Assembly (NCBI GenBank): GCA_963969365.1
Contig: OZ017762.1
Location: 1,922,001 to 1,986,000 of the forward strand
DNA length: 64,000 nucleotides
Reading direction: 5' to 3'
Source of the DNA: Asterochloris sp. CNOR1
Taxonomy: Eukaryota > Chlorophyta > Trebouxiophyceae > Trebouxiales > Trebouxiaceae
In this document: positions 38,001 to 49,700 of the stretch, in pieces
How positions within the stretch are numbered: the stretch's first letter is position 1
How the letters are laid out: each line of letters starts with the position of its first letter
Translations under genes and position numbers: made by a program
The notes under the pieces: generated by a model
Seen by the model: only the letters and a program-made list of their open reading frames with translations
Told to the model about the DNA's origin: nothing
Database searches by the model: none

Positions 38001-41000
38001 GCTGCAAGTCTACTTGATGCACCCTTCAAACACTGGACAAGGGGTTATAACACGCTCCTTCCATTGCTGCAGGTCTGCTTGAAGCAGCTGCTGGCAGCCT
38101 CGGCAGCAGAGCACTAGGCCAATATGGCAGCCCTGGCCCAGCCTGCGCATGTTTTAGGCAGACTTTGAGCTGCCGCAAACACCACACGCTTCTCTGCAGG
38201 TGTACTTGAAGCAGCTGCTGGCAGTCTCTAAACAAATAAGCGCTCCAGCTGACCCAGTAGCGGCTCAAACAGCTCGCGTCGCTGTGCGGTGCATGGCAGG
38301 GCTGCTGGCTGCTCACCCGCACTTCAACTTCTCAGGGGACCTCCTTCAGGTACGGGGTGCAGCACAATTCAGCTCCTGCTGATGCTTGCCTGCCATGTAT
38401 GTTGCTTGTGACTGGCTGTCGGGAGGTAGGCACATTGCAGTCAATGCAATGCATGACAAGGCTCCTTGCCGCTCTTCCTGACACAAATCTCAGCATGGCT
38501 GTCTTTGTATGGGTGCTGCTTCTTGAGTGCATTCAGGCAGCCCAGTGGTCTGGCAGAGGCTGCTGTGTACTGTCCCAGATGTGAACTTTGTCAATCGTAT
38601 GCTGCTGTCCGCCCATGTTGCTTTCACTCTCCAGAAGACCTCCCGCTTTTCTGCAGACTGCACCATCTCTCGGTGGTGCCAGGGTGCCTGCAGGTGACAG
38701 CATTGGCCTGCTGAATGCTCCCAGCATTTCAAACCTGCAAGAAGCCTCCATATATCTCCATCAGCATTTGAGGCCTGCTCTAGTGCAGGCATTGGTCCCT
38801 GCACATGAAACCTAGGCCCCTCAGCTGCAGGCCTTGTGCGCATACACTGCCGGAGCCATCATGCTTTGCTGCAGGCAGCAAGAACATGGGCAGCCAACAA
38901 AGCTCGCCCATCAAATGAGATGAACTTAAAGCATATGCTGATGCAGTACCCTGATGCCCTGTTGCAGGCGGTGGTGCCACTGCTGGCCAGCCGGGATGCA
39001 CAACTGCGCCAGCTGTGCTCCCAGGCGGTGCAGGACTTATTGGCGGCAGATCAGGAGGGCGCAGTTGCCTGCGAGGCGGTGCAGCTGATTGCAGGTGTGT
39101 TCATAAGACTGAGTCTGGACAGGCAATGCGCCTTGCTGCCTCTTGAGGGCCGACATTGATTTGTGAAAGGGCTGATTTTTTATGGTGGGTGACTATTGAC
39201 CAGCTGTGTCTGAGTTCGCATGCAGTTTTCAGGTGTTGAACGGCACTTTCCAGGCGTTGCTGTGACTGTGCCTGATAGGTGAGGGCATCGCAGCTGTCTC
39301 CTGCCTGGGAGAGCTTCTATTCTGACACAGATGCCATCAAGCTCAGTCATGCGTCGTTTCTCAGGCAGGGGCGTGCTGCCTGCATGCTGAGGCTCGTGCC
39401 TCACCTCTTGTAGAAGTTGCGGCTGCATACCCCTCTGTGGGAGGTGTCCAGCAGCTCTCACACACATGTGTGTGGTCCAGAACCTGTCATGCACTGGCAA
39501 GCTGGTGGCTTTGTAGCCCCAAGCACGCGTAGCTGCACGCTGTCTGCTTCACACCCATCTCACCAACATCTCCTGGTGCGCTGCAGACCTTGTGAAGCGC
39601 TGCAACTGCGTGTGCCCCCCAGAGGCAGTGCGGCTGCTGCTGGTGCTGCGGCTGACGGAAGCCTCTGCCAACGATGTGGGCAACCCTGCCAAAGGTGAAG
39701 CTCAGCATGGACAATATGCATGCTTTGCAAGGGACCAGCTCAAGAGGCTGAGCAATCACAGGTCTGATTCCTGCAGTTGCACAGGCTGAGCCAGGCTTGT
39801 GATGTGCATCGTCAACTTGTTCAATGGGTATGAAAGTTGCATTGCTGGCCTTTTGGTCTGGGCTAGTGACTGCACAGGCATCCCTGTGCTCATGCCCTCC
39901 CTTCCTCTGACTTTTGCGGGGCAGCGAATATGATCCGCATGACCTCCTTCTAGCTGCCTGACCTGTCTTTGCTAGCGGGGCAGCGCGATGGTTTGCACAC
40001 TCATGTCACGCTGTTGCTCTGGCCGCTGCCCAGGCAGACTCTTGGTCTAGCTGCCAATAACACAATCTGAAGGGATTGTATGATCGACCAAAATTACGCA
40101 GAAAGGGGCAAAGTCATTAATGGGCGAGCATTCCTTGACGGCTTGAGGATCGTATCACCATGTGTGCTCCTTGGCACAAGATTCTCTTGAACTATCAGAA
40201 GAGGAATGGGCTGGGTATAGCGACAGAGGCCGTCTGCTGAGGCAATAATGGGCTGGCTGTTGCCAGCCCTCAATGTTTTGGGAAGTATCGAACATGCAGG
40301 GTGGTATAGGGAGGCATCAAGCAAGCACCGCCTGACCTGAGTTCACCCTGTGCTCCTTGGTGCAGGGCAGCGGAAGATGTCTAAGAACCAGAAGAAGAAG
40401 AGGCGTGGCCAGGATGCCGTGGATGAGGCCTTTGCTGAGGCAGAGGCTGGCCTGGACGCCAAAGCCCGCCGGCAGCAGCACTCTGCGATGCTGGAGGCGC
40501 TGTTCGAGATCTTCTTCCGTGTGCTGAAGCACTGCGCTGCGGCCTCAAGACAGCAGGGTAAGCCCCTACTGCACTGCCTGCTTTGGCAGTGCTGTTTACA
40601 TGGGCACCTTTCAGGATATTTGCTGCAAAATCAGCACAGTAGATGCCAGGAACACTATTGAGGAGCTTCTGCATTGTGCTGAAGAACTGCGCTGTGACCT
40701 CAAACCGGGAGGATGAGGACAGTTTGCTTTGCCGGCTTTGCTGCAGTGGCCTGGAAAGCATCTGGTGTTTGTGAGTTCTTTGGTCCCTGCGCCCTGCATA
40801 GGTCTGACATGTAGCGGGATGCAGTGGCACCTTCCAGGCCCTGTTTTGTGGTGCACGGGCCCTTTGGAGCTGTGGCCTACAAAAACTTGGATGGGACAGT
40901 AACACACATGCTGCACACAGCAGGCCATTAGCATGACTGGCCTGCGCCCTGCTCGGTGCTTTTGCCAGAGGCTTCTGCCAGCAGGTTGTCATTCAACAGC

Positions 41001-44000
41001 TTGTGATTGCTGTCCGGGATGAGGCATGCACTCGCTTCAAGCTGGCACTGGCTCTTGGTTCAAAGAGCCAGGTGGCTGCTGGGGTGCGCTGCCACACAGC
41101 CAGCACAGCACTCCTTTGCAGGTGATCATGAGGCTTACGTGAGCCTCTCTGACTTGACATTTGTTTGGGTGTGCCTGCCGTGCCTCTGTCTGCAAATCTT
41201 GATCTCTTCTCCAAATGAGCTTTTCATGTTTGCGCTGTCACCTGTTGGGATAACTGTCTGGATGTGCCTACGGGAGTTGTCCTGAGAAGGACCCGCAATT
41301 GCCACCCTCTGCTGGGCCTCATACCCCTGCCCTGAAGCCCTTGCTTGCGCGTGCTTTGCACTAATCGAGTCTTTGCTGTGCTCTGCACACCAGAAGCAGC
41401 CTCTGTGCCCTGCTCCAGTCCCTCTTTACCTGCAGGCGCCCTGCCAGCGACCGGCGCTGCACTTCCCCTGCTGCGCCTCCAACCTCTACTCATGCGCAGT
41501 GCACCTACTGATCACTTGACTTTGGCTTTACCCGCATGCTATATGAGACAACTGCGCGTCTACATTTGAGCATCTTTTGCACACTGATTGCCTGCAGGCG
41601 TCCTGTCTGTGGCGGGTGCCCGCAAGCGCTTTCCCCTGCTCAGCCCCACTCTGGAGGGTTTGGCACGCTTTGCCCACCTCATCAGCGTGGACTACTTTGG
41701 GGACCTCATGCAGGTCAGCACAGACTCTGGGCACAGCTTGGATTCTTGCATTGTCCTGTGATTGTGCATGCTGAGGTGGAGGCCCCTGCTTGGACATCCT
41801 TGTCGCTGTGGCTGACGGTGCTGCCTGCAACACCCTGCAGGTGCTGCAGCAGGTGCTGGCTTTCAGAGCTCTGCCCCTGGCGGAGCGCTTGCGCTGCCTG
41901 CTCACAGCTTCTGAGGTCCTCACGTGAGTTGCAAACATGAGCTCACTGCACCGTACCATCTCTGACTCACGACTGACATGCTGTCTGCACTGCGTCCCGC
42001 AGTGGATATGTCTTCTTCTGCCTGGCAGCACCTGCGCTTGTGCACTGCGTGAACCCCATGCCATGGGACCAGTTGGCCATCAGCATGTGGACGCCTCACT
42101 CGATGTAGGCTGCCTGCCTACAGCTGTGACAGCTCCAGTAGAGCGATCAGTTCCCGCACAGCCACCTGCAGGGGCCAGAGGGAGGCCGCCGGGGTCAGTA
42201 CCTATTTACTAAACCCTCAATCCCACGTGCTTACATCTGTGACAGCCCCACAGAGTGAGTTCCTCCTGCTACCTGCAGGGGCCAAGGGGAGGCTCTGACC
42301 GTGGATCGCCAGGAGCTGTACCAGCAGCTGCAGGAGACCATCCCTGAGCTGCTGCTGCAGCCGTTGATGGCGGATGCAGAGTGGAGGGCTGTGCCAGGTG
42401 CAGGACCCACCAGATCTGCTGCCTCGATGTGCATCTGTTGCTGCTGCACATCTGCAGTGCTTTTGTCGCATGTTTGGGCCTGCATGGCCATCAGCATCAA
42501 GCTGCTGTAATGCCTGCGTGCCATCTACATGGTGCGGCTCAATGCCGATGGCTGACCCAGAGATCTCTGCCAGGCATGAGCCTGCATGCTGTCGCTGTCA
42601 TACCTGCACAACAGTCTGCTGCTGCAGCGCATGCTATGGCTCATGTAGGGTGGGATTTGCTGATACCCCAAAGACTGGCAGTCCTCGTTACTTTGTTCTC
42701 CACCCCTAGGCTTGTGTGTCCTGCTCACAGAGGGACATAGGCCCCAAGAGATCTCTAGAGGCTCAAGCAGGAGTGCTCAGCGGCCACTTTGCCTGTGCAG
42801 GTGGCAACTCAACAACTAAACAGTGCCTTGCTGCCTGCACTTGTTTACAACTGCCTCTGGCTTGACTTCTGCTGCTTACAGAGGCCGCTCCAGGGGGTAC
42901 CCGGCTGTCTCCATCAGTATTTCTGCTTGCACAGGTGGCCACATCTGGGTGCCCGCTGTCTGCAGAAGCAGTTGAGGAAGAAGGCAAGCTGCAGCTGTGT
43001 GCATGAACGCAGCCTCTGGCCTGAGCTTGTGTCGTGATGCCTGCAGGCGCTGCTCCAGAGGGGGGCAAGCAGCAGCAGCGTCGGGAGCGTCCAGCAGGAG
43101 TTCTGCTGGCCCAGGTGGGTCTGCGCAGCTTGTTGTGTGACAGAAGGCAAGCTGTGCTGACTGGGCAACACTGAGCATGAGTTGAGACACGGCTGGCACA
43201 GCATCGTCATCTTGTTTGTCTCAGCCTGGCTGTGCCTGCACAGAAAGGTCCCCAGATCATGCAGCGTATAGTCTGCTGTATGCTGCAGCAACTGGCCCCG
43301 TCAGAGCCTGCTCTGAAGCACCTGCAGGTGCAATCTCAGTCCTGGCTGCCCAGCCTGTGAACGAGGCATGCACATTGCTGTCTGACAGCCGAGCTTAGTG
43401 AGAGCCTCGTGAACGTGCCTTTCTCATGGTCGTCCTCTTCCAGGTGACTCAGCAGCTGCTGATGCAACAGGCCAGGGTGTGAGACATAGACTTGCCTTCC
43501 AGATTGCATCGGCAAGCCAAACCTGCTGACCTCTTTGCCCTGTGCAGGTGCCAATCGAGACAATAGTTACACAAAACCCTGGGCCCTGAATCCTAATCCC
43601 CTGTGCAGGTGGCTCAGCAGCTGCTGGTGCAGCAGGCCAAGGGGCTGGACACAAACCGCCTGGCAGGCTTTGTCAAGGAGCTTGGTTGCGCGGCGCTGGA
43701 GCTGGAGACAGGCGACGCGCTGGGCAGCTTGGCTCTGATGAACCGTCTGCTCAGGTGCGCCCTGCAGGGTAGTGTCGGCAAACTCCTAATGGCGCACTTT
43801 GCGTCCAAGTCAGCTCTTGTCAGAAATCTGCTTGATGAAGCCGACACATTTCCAGCTGCATGTAAACTGGTGCAAGGAGGTCGGCTCTGAGGTGGCTGGC
43901 TTGGCAGGGTTGGTGAAGGTGCTCTGCCATGCTGAGCTCCAAAACACGCTTGCGCCGGGCGGTTGTGTTCCGGCCAGCAGTCTGCCCAATGGCGGCGTGA

Positions 44001-45819
44001 CATGTTTCAGGCCTGCTGCGTGGGTGCAGCAACTGATAAACAGGAGAAAGAAGGCTACAAAAGGCCACAAGGCCACGTCAGAAGCTACAGGCCCAGCATG
44101 AGGGCTGCAGACCGGACTTGCTCCTCATCTGTCTGCGCGGATTGAAGGAGTGGCAGCTGGGATGTGGCGCCCATGCTGCTGCAGGCGCAATATGAGGCTA
44201 CGTGGCATGCTGGAGCACGAAGCAGGGACCCCACAGCTGTGGGCAGCTCCAGACACGGCCAGGACCGGACCCAGCGCGGCTGCTGCCCTGGCAGGGGCAC
44301 CTCTGTGGGAGATGGCCCTGCTCCGGAAGCACTACCATCCACATGTTGCCCAGTCGGCTGCCGTGGTGGCTGCCATCCCCCCCGAGGGTGTGTGCATGCC
44401 AGCAGAAACCTGTATGTCAAACCCTAAGCCCTCACCCCACACCTGCAGCAGATAGCCAAAGGTCTGCAGGCTGTGTATTGATCTGTGCAGCAGCCCAGTC
44501 AGGTGCTGTGCTGGCTGTCACCCCCACTGAGCTGGTGGTGGTACATGTGCTCTGGCCTCATCTGACAAGGGATGTTGATATATCGTGTTGAGGAGCTCCT
44601 TTGTGGGAGCTGGCCCTGCTCCTGCAGCACCAAAGTCTGCACTAAATGTCGCTCAGTCGGGTGCGGTGATGGCTGCCATCCACCTCCAAAGGCGCTTGCA
44701 CATGGGCATGCCACACATTGAATGCAACAGCAAAACTAGGAAGCTGCAGGCTGAGCGTTGTCAATGTGTATATGCATCAACCCCCAGATTGCAGGGTGTT
44801 GGCTGCTACTCTGCTGAAGGTGTGTGTGCGGCCCGTCTTTCATTAGCATGCTGCCCAGAAGGTTTGTGTATATGCGGCTAGGCAGCACCAGCAGAATTTG
44901 CAGCCCATGCGATGTTTACAGCAGCTGGTCTGGAGGCTCTGCAGTCAGGCGGTTGTGGTGGTTGCTGAGAGCCCCGAAGGTCCCTCTATTCCCCCTCCCT
45001 TTTCACCACTTGCCTCCATGCTGGTCATAACATGTGTATATATGGAGACCTGAACTGCTAGTATAAATGTGTCCATGTGTTATGCCCGCAATGCAGCAAA
45101 TTGGCCAAGGTGGGGCAATGCAGTGGTGCACATAGCACCCCTGACATCCCTTGACTGTTGTTTCTCCTGTGGCTGGCAGCATCAGGACAGGGTCATGTGT
45201 CCCTTGCCTCATCCCAGGCTGCTCTCAACCCAGGCTGACCTCAGCCATGGCCAGCAGGGTGCCTGTTGTGCTTTTAGCATGAAGCTCCCGCCCAGCGCAG
45301 GAGCCTTGGAAGCCCTCACTGTTTTCTAAGCTGTTCCTGATACTGCAGGCAGCAGCAGCAACGCAGGACTGCTGCTCTCATGGTATTGCAGCAGTTTTCC
45401 CCGCTGCAAGTGCTGTTTCTGTCACTGCAGGCAGCAGCAGCGGAGGATCGCATGGTCCCCTGGCCTCAGCACAGGAGCCTGCCACCATAGCTGCAGCCTA
45501 CAGCACTGTGGGGGGAGCCTTTAACCCGCCGCCCACTGGCCCCAAAAAGCGCCACCCATCCAAACGCAAACAGGCTGGCCCTAGCACCGCCCTGCAGGCG
45601 GCTTCCGAGGACCTTCTGGGCAACACAAGCACAGGCATTGAGGCTGCATCCCTGGAGCAGCAGGCAGTGCTCGATGCTGTGGGCGCCCAATTGCAGCAGC
45701 ACTTCAGGAGTTGCAGGCACTTTGCTGCCAACGAGGAGCTGCGTCGGCAGGCCCAGACACAGGAGCGCCAGATTAGACTGCTGCGAGACCACTTGAAGGG
45801 CAGCACTGGGAAAGGTTGA
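32010..45819 (+). CDS. NOC3: NOC3, nucleolar complex protein 3 (60S biogenesis)
   Basis: NOC3 works with NOC2 in the nucleolus and nucleoplasm to mature and export pre-60S particles. Exons: 32010-32087, 32159-32331, 33709-33803, 34181-34320, 35063-35251, 36310-36450, 36756-36848, 37351-37416, 38200-38349, 38968-39094, 39587-39694, 40366-40557, 41598-41713, 41841-41923, 42279-42397, 43047-43114, 43609-43754, 44185-44387, 45431-45819 (891 residues). The start is basic (MVGLKRKSRPRQ). Family blocks in order: DEYDFSFLDTMDREALDR, RLALLSLLAVFKDILPAYRI followed by RPPTEKEL, REVQRVRDYE, LLAAHPHFNFSGDLL, the basic RKMSKNQKKKRRG, LEALFEIFFRVLKH, LEGLARFAHLISVDYFGDLM, GQGEALTVDRQELYQQL, PLWEMALLRKHYHPHVA and YSTVGGAFNPPP. 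All phases close. Intron 32332-33708 is long and repetitive. The least certain exon is 43047-43114. Confidence 0.92.
32673..32985 (+). repeat. Degenerate tandem array in NOC3 intron 2
   Basis: Six copies of a unit beginning GC(A/G)GCAACC/GCAGCCCTGG(C/T)TGTGCA and often followed by (T/C)GACAGGTGGC start near 32673, 32759, 32839, 32883, 32932 and 32976. The period shrinks from about 86 to about 45 bases. Confidence 0.7.
34021..34480 (+). repeat. NOC3 exon 34181-34320 flanked by its own copies
   Basis: The exon's first half with acceptor is copied upstream (acceptor ending 34051, offset 129; shared CTGCCTGCAGGAGCAGCAGG-like block). Its second half with donor GTGAGC is copied downstream near 34400-34475 (GGTGGTGCCCCAGTTGTACG versus AGTGGTGCCCCAGCTGCGGG, offset about 150). 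Neither copy is an open continuation. Confidence 0.85.
36000..36370 (+). repeat. Four tandem copies around the NOC3 exon 36310 start
   Basis: The motif (G/A)TGACAG(C/G)CT, preceded by a GAAGCAGA(G/A)GAT-like stretch in the closer copies, occurs at 36021, 36134, 36236 and 36361. Periods are about 113, 102 and 125. The last is the coding one (KQRMAVTAS). Confidence 0.75.
36586..36800 (+). repeat. Three tandem copies of the NOC3 exon 36756 start
   Basis: GCGCCTGGCC at 36593, its decayed form at about 36672, and GCGCCTGGCC at 36761, each followed by a CTGCTGG(T/C)(C/G/A)(A/G)TG block. Periods about 79 and 89. Confidence 0.75.
37920..38250 (+). repeat. Three tandem copies of the NOC3 exon 38200 start
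   Basis: CTGCAGG plus GA(A/G)GCAGCTGCTGGCAG(C/T)C occurs with acceptors ending 37924, 38072 and 38199 (periods 148 and 127). The two upstream copies run into stops shortly after the match. Confidence 0.85.
42160..42300 (+). repeat. Tandem copy of the NOC3 exon 42279 start
   Basis: ACCTGCAGGGGCCA followed by GAGGGAGGC-like sequence occurs with acceptors ending 42171 and 42278, offset 107. Confidence 0.75.
42882..42934 (+). other. Candidate mutually exclusive NOC3 exon
   Basis: A 53-base stop-free segment between CTTACAG and a GTGGCC donor encodes AAPGGTRLSPSVFLLAQ and is a tandem copy of exon 43047-43114 (AAPEGGKQQQ...GVLLAQ). It enters in phase 1 and leaves in phase 0, like the downstream exon. 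Including both would shift the frame, so the two could only be alternatives. Confidence 0.45.
43441..43640 (+). repeat. Tandem copy of the NOC3 exon 43609 start
   Basis: CAGGTGACTCAGCAGCTGCT at 43441 matches CAGGTGGCTCAGCAGCTGCT at 43606, offset 165. The upstream copy could be an in-frame 33-base exon, 43444-43476 (VTQQLLMQQAR, phase 0 at both ends, donor GTGTGA). Confidence 0.8.
44296..44695 (+). repeat. Downstream copy of the NOC3 exon 44185 end
   Basis: The exon end coding PLWEMALL...VVAAIPPEG (44296-44387) recurs in the following intron at about 44588-44690 (TTTGTGGGAGCTGGCCCTGC versus TCTGTGGGAGATGGCCCTGC). The offset is about 292 bases. A third, weaker remnant lies near 44797-44830. 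Confidence 0.8.
45341..45450 (+). repeat. Tandem copy of the NOC3 last-exon start
   Basis: ACTGCAGGCAGCAGCAGC occurs with acceptors ending 45348 and 45430, offset 82. The second starts the last exon. Confidence 0.8.
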
Positions 45820-46796
45820 AGTCAAAGCCTGCAAAGGGCAAGCCAGCCAATTGACGGCAATAATGCAGTCATAAGCTGAGTGGCATGCACGTACCAGCCA
45901 TGCTATAGCTTGCTGAATGCGCATCTATAATCATCTTCCCTGCCCTTGCCTCTGAGTTTTGTCACAGTAATAGTTATCTTACACTTGTCACGCAGGCTAC
46001 GGTGGTGCAAGCAAAGGAACAAAGTGCCCAACAAATGTCAGCAGCAAAAACAATCCAGGGCAAGGCAAAAACAAGGTCTTCCAGGGCAAGGCAAAACAGA
46101 GGTCTGGGTGCCACAGCAAGCCAGAATCACAGATTCCCCTGGGAGCACAGATGCTCCAGGAGGCTGGAGTGCATTCAAGTGTCTAATGGCAGCACATGCA
46201 TATGGCCATGGGTCAGCCTTCACAAGAAAGGGAGAGTCTGGGATTCGCAATTGGCTAACACAGCAGGAACAGCAGTATCGCCATGTTCATGTGCAGCAGG
46301 GTGAGCCTGTTTAAAGGTCTGGGGAAGGTCCATATTTGGCTGACACAGCCGGGAAGAGCAGCATTGCCATCTCTTGGGCGCAGTGGGGTGAATCCTATCC
46401 ACGCTGGGAGTGTGCACTGAATGTGCAGGGCTGAGCTCTATGCTGCAGCAGAGGGTTTTGCTTAGAGGGGCACCAAAAGGAGACACTCCTCTCTGTACGA
46501 TTTGAAAGAATGCGGGGGGCATGATGTGTTGGTGGGCGGCAAAGGTGCTGCCTGTGATGTTGTTGCCACAGAGGGATAGAACAGCAAACAGTGACTGGGG
46601 TTGGTTGGCCTGAAGCCTGATTCACCATGGGCTTTCACAGCAGCTCATATTGCAGGGCGTGATCGGCAGCCAGCCTCTCAAGTCCCGCTGCTTATAGGAG
46701 CCTTACTTGGCCTTCAGTGCACAGCAGCGAGGCTGCTACTGGGGAGTAGTGGGGGCCAGCACGCTGCTGGGGCTGGGGCTGCTGCCTGAGTTCACG
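45820..46796. other. NOC3 and unknown gene convergent intergenic region
   Basis: About 980 bases holding both 3' UTRs. It contains a short tandem repeat, two units of about 31 bases around CCAGGGCAAGGCAAAA (46049-46110), and a duplicated block (about 46253-46310 and 46338-46400, offset about 85: GGCT(A/G)ACACAGC(A/C)GG). I see no further gene. Confidence 0.65.
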
Positions 46797-49700
46797 TCAG
46801 CCGCCGACAGGGTGCTGTCGACATCGACACCTGCAGCACCATCGAGCGTATTCAATGCTAAGCCTGACAGCCAGCCTGCCACGGGGGCCCTGCACGATAT
46901 GTGGCAGATACGTGCGCAGGGTGCTGCCAGCGTCGCCTTCACCAACTGTGAGGAGCAGTTGTGTTGTGCCCCCAGTGAGTGCAGTGACCCCCTTGGGTTT
47001 CACCACACTGCCCCTGAACATTTCTGCAGGCAAAGCAGATCCTGGCACTGCCAAATCGTTGTCAGTGGCAAGGCTGTATGGGCAGCATTGTGAGCAGTGT
47101 GCTGAGAGGTGCATCACAGGGTGTCGGCATGGGACGAGTCAGTCTCAAGGCTTCACCTGCACCCCCGCTCTCCACAGTCTTCATCTGCTTGAGGCACTGC
47201 TTGGCCAGCTCACTGCAGCGGGAGGTGGCCTCCACGGCGGCGCGACGCCCTGCTGGCGTGTCGGCAATCCACCCCTGCTGGGCCTCCTCAGCTGCACGCA
47301 CAGTCTGCAGGCAGGGTGGCAGGGCTCAGGGACCTACACAGCACAGGCTGTGTGGGCCAGCAGCCCACCTATGCTGGGACACTGAAGCTGTGCACAGGTT
47401 TCGGGGAGGGCAGAGGTGCTCAGCAGGTGCTCAGGGGCAGCTGGAGATCCTGGAACACATGCAAAGTCAGGAACCTGGCCGGTCATCTCAAGCCCCTACT
47501 GGTGGCCCTGATATTGTAGAAACTCTCCTCAAAATGCAGAGCAGCCCATGTCAGCAGGTCTCTCACCTATTTGGCCACACCACCAGCTACGATGATGACT
47601 GTCTGCTGGCGCCAGTCCTTTAAATTTGAAAACCTCAGCTCTTGACTTCCCACTCGAGCTCCAGGGTTCCCACTCGAGTGCCCAACCAATGCAAGCTTGC
47701 TGAGCCCCCACCTCGATTCCTCCTGAATCCCGGATACTCACCTGCTCGGCCACATGGCTAGCCGCGGCAACATACATGAGCTTGCGCCAGTCCTTGGATG
47801 TAGAGTACTGCTTGACCTCAGCCTCCACAGCGCGCATGGCTGTGCTTGCGGCTGCCAGCACGTAGCTGGTTGCGTCAATGGCACACTGCTTGGCCTGCAG
47901 CGGGGAGGGGACCTATCAGAGCACTGCTGGTATCCGGCAACCTTCTGACTGATGACGTCAAGGCAAAAGTGCCTGCCATGCGAGACGGGATGATTGGTCA
48001 CCCACATTTATGGGTGGCAACTAGCGGACAAGCAATTTCTTGACAGGTGTCAGATCAGAAGAAGCACTGCTGGCACACTGCGTGGCCTGCAAGGGCGACA
48101 ATCAGATGATGAGCACAGACTCTTCAGCAGGGCTGTGCTTGCAGCTGCCAGCACGCAGCTAGTGGCTTTGCCAGCACAATTGTCAAGCCTGTGCAGGACA
48201 AAGAGGTAGACAAGCAGGACACAAAGTGCCTTTCACTGTCAAGCGAGGTCTCTTAAGGAGCCGGGCAAAACCCCAGAAGGTCTCACCCAGGCTGTAGCTG
48301 CGCAGATGGCAGCGCAGAGTGGCCAGCGAGACAGACGCCTCTGGGCTTCAGCCAGCTCAGCAATGTATACTGAGGTGCACCATGTTGAGCAGGGCAGAGA
48401 AGTGCATCACCACATGTGGCATGCAAGCAGCTCTGGGCTGCAGCCAGTCCAGCATTACAGATGCGCACAAAGCAGAAGTGAGCACTCAGCAGGGAATCAG
48501 CTGATCCCTTGCTGGGCTGCCTGCAAAACCTACCAGGTTGTAGCTCTGGGCAGCAGCCAGCTCAGCGTTGTAGGCCCGCACGCTGCGGCTCTGCCCCGCC
48601 GCCTCCGACGCGCCCATCGCCTGCTGCTCCGCTGCAGACTGGGCCTGAGCTGTCTGACGCGCCCGCCAGGCGGTGTTGCTGGCTTCGGTGATGGCCAGAG
48701 TGGCATTTGAGGTCGCCTCGGCGCTGCGGGTGGCGGCCAGGGACTGCTCTGCACCGTCCAAGCCGGCCTTGGCAGCCTGCAGGGCGCAGTGGCACAGTCC
48801 AAGCGAAGTCAGGTGGACTGATGCTTGCTGGACCAGACAGCCTGGAGGGAGGCCACATGTGTGGAATGCTCTGCACATTGTTCACAAGCAGCCAGCCATG
48901 GACAATATGCAAAGAAGGTGGGATGGAATGCTTGCAAAACTGAGACGGTCGGACAAAGTGTGCAACGCCACAGCCAAGGACTGCTGTGTGCCATCTGGGC
49001 CTGCCATGGCGGCGGGACTTTCAGCGGCAGCAGGCCACACCACTGACAGGCAACACTCTTTGTCGTGGAGCTGCACGCACTGCGGGAAGCTGCAGTGGTC
49101 CATGCAACCCAACTGCGAGCAAGCTCAATCAGCAACATGCCTTTCAGCTGCTGGGCATGTCGCCCTCCAGACAATTGACTGCAGCAGCATGCCTCCATCG
49201 ATTAGTCAGAAGGCCAAGGCAACCTACCGAAGCAGCACCAGCAGCCTCTGCAGCTCTCTGCAAAGCCAGCTCCACCAGTGACGTGTCTCCTGCAAATGAG
49301 CCACTGTGCATGCCGCCCTCGCTGGCAGCAGCCGCAGCGGCTTCGCTCTTGAACAGGAGCCTGTAGCGCTCAGCCAGCTGGTTGATGTAGCCCACGCGCC
49401 CAAAGCCCTGCTCGATGTTGAGCATCAGGCTGGGGTGATGCAGGCCCAGGTCCTGCTTGGAGGCGCCCTCTGCAGCAGGACAGGCAGAACTCTCTCTGAC
49501 TGCGAAATCATCAGGTCAAGATCTCCCTTGTTTGGGGTGACGCAGCCCCAGATCCTGCTGAGGGGCGCAAGTGGCCTGGTTGGCCTGTCAGAATTAAGTA
49601 TCCCTAGGCAGAGTCCAGGGCAGGCCACTTGGCTGCAGACCTCTCTGACACACAACCAATTGTTTGTGCACAGCACACATGGGTTGCTGTTGCAGCAGAC

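Noticed and set aside
43755-43890. Read-through of NOC3 exon 43609 coding KSALVRNLLDEAD
   Set aside because: It resembles the family slightly, but splicing at 43754 to 44185 gives RRNMRLRGMLEHEAG, a better match to NOC3 and in phase.
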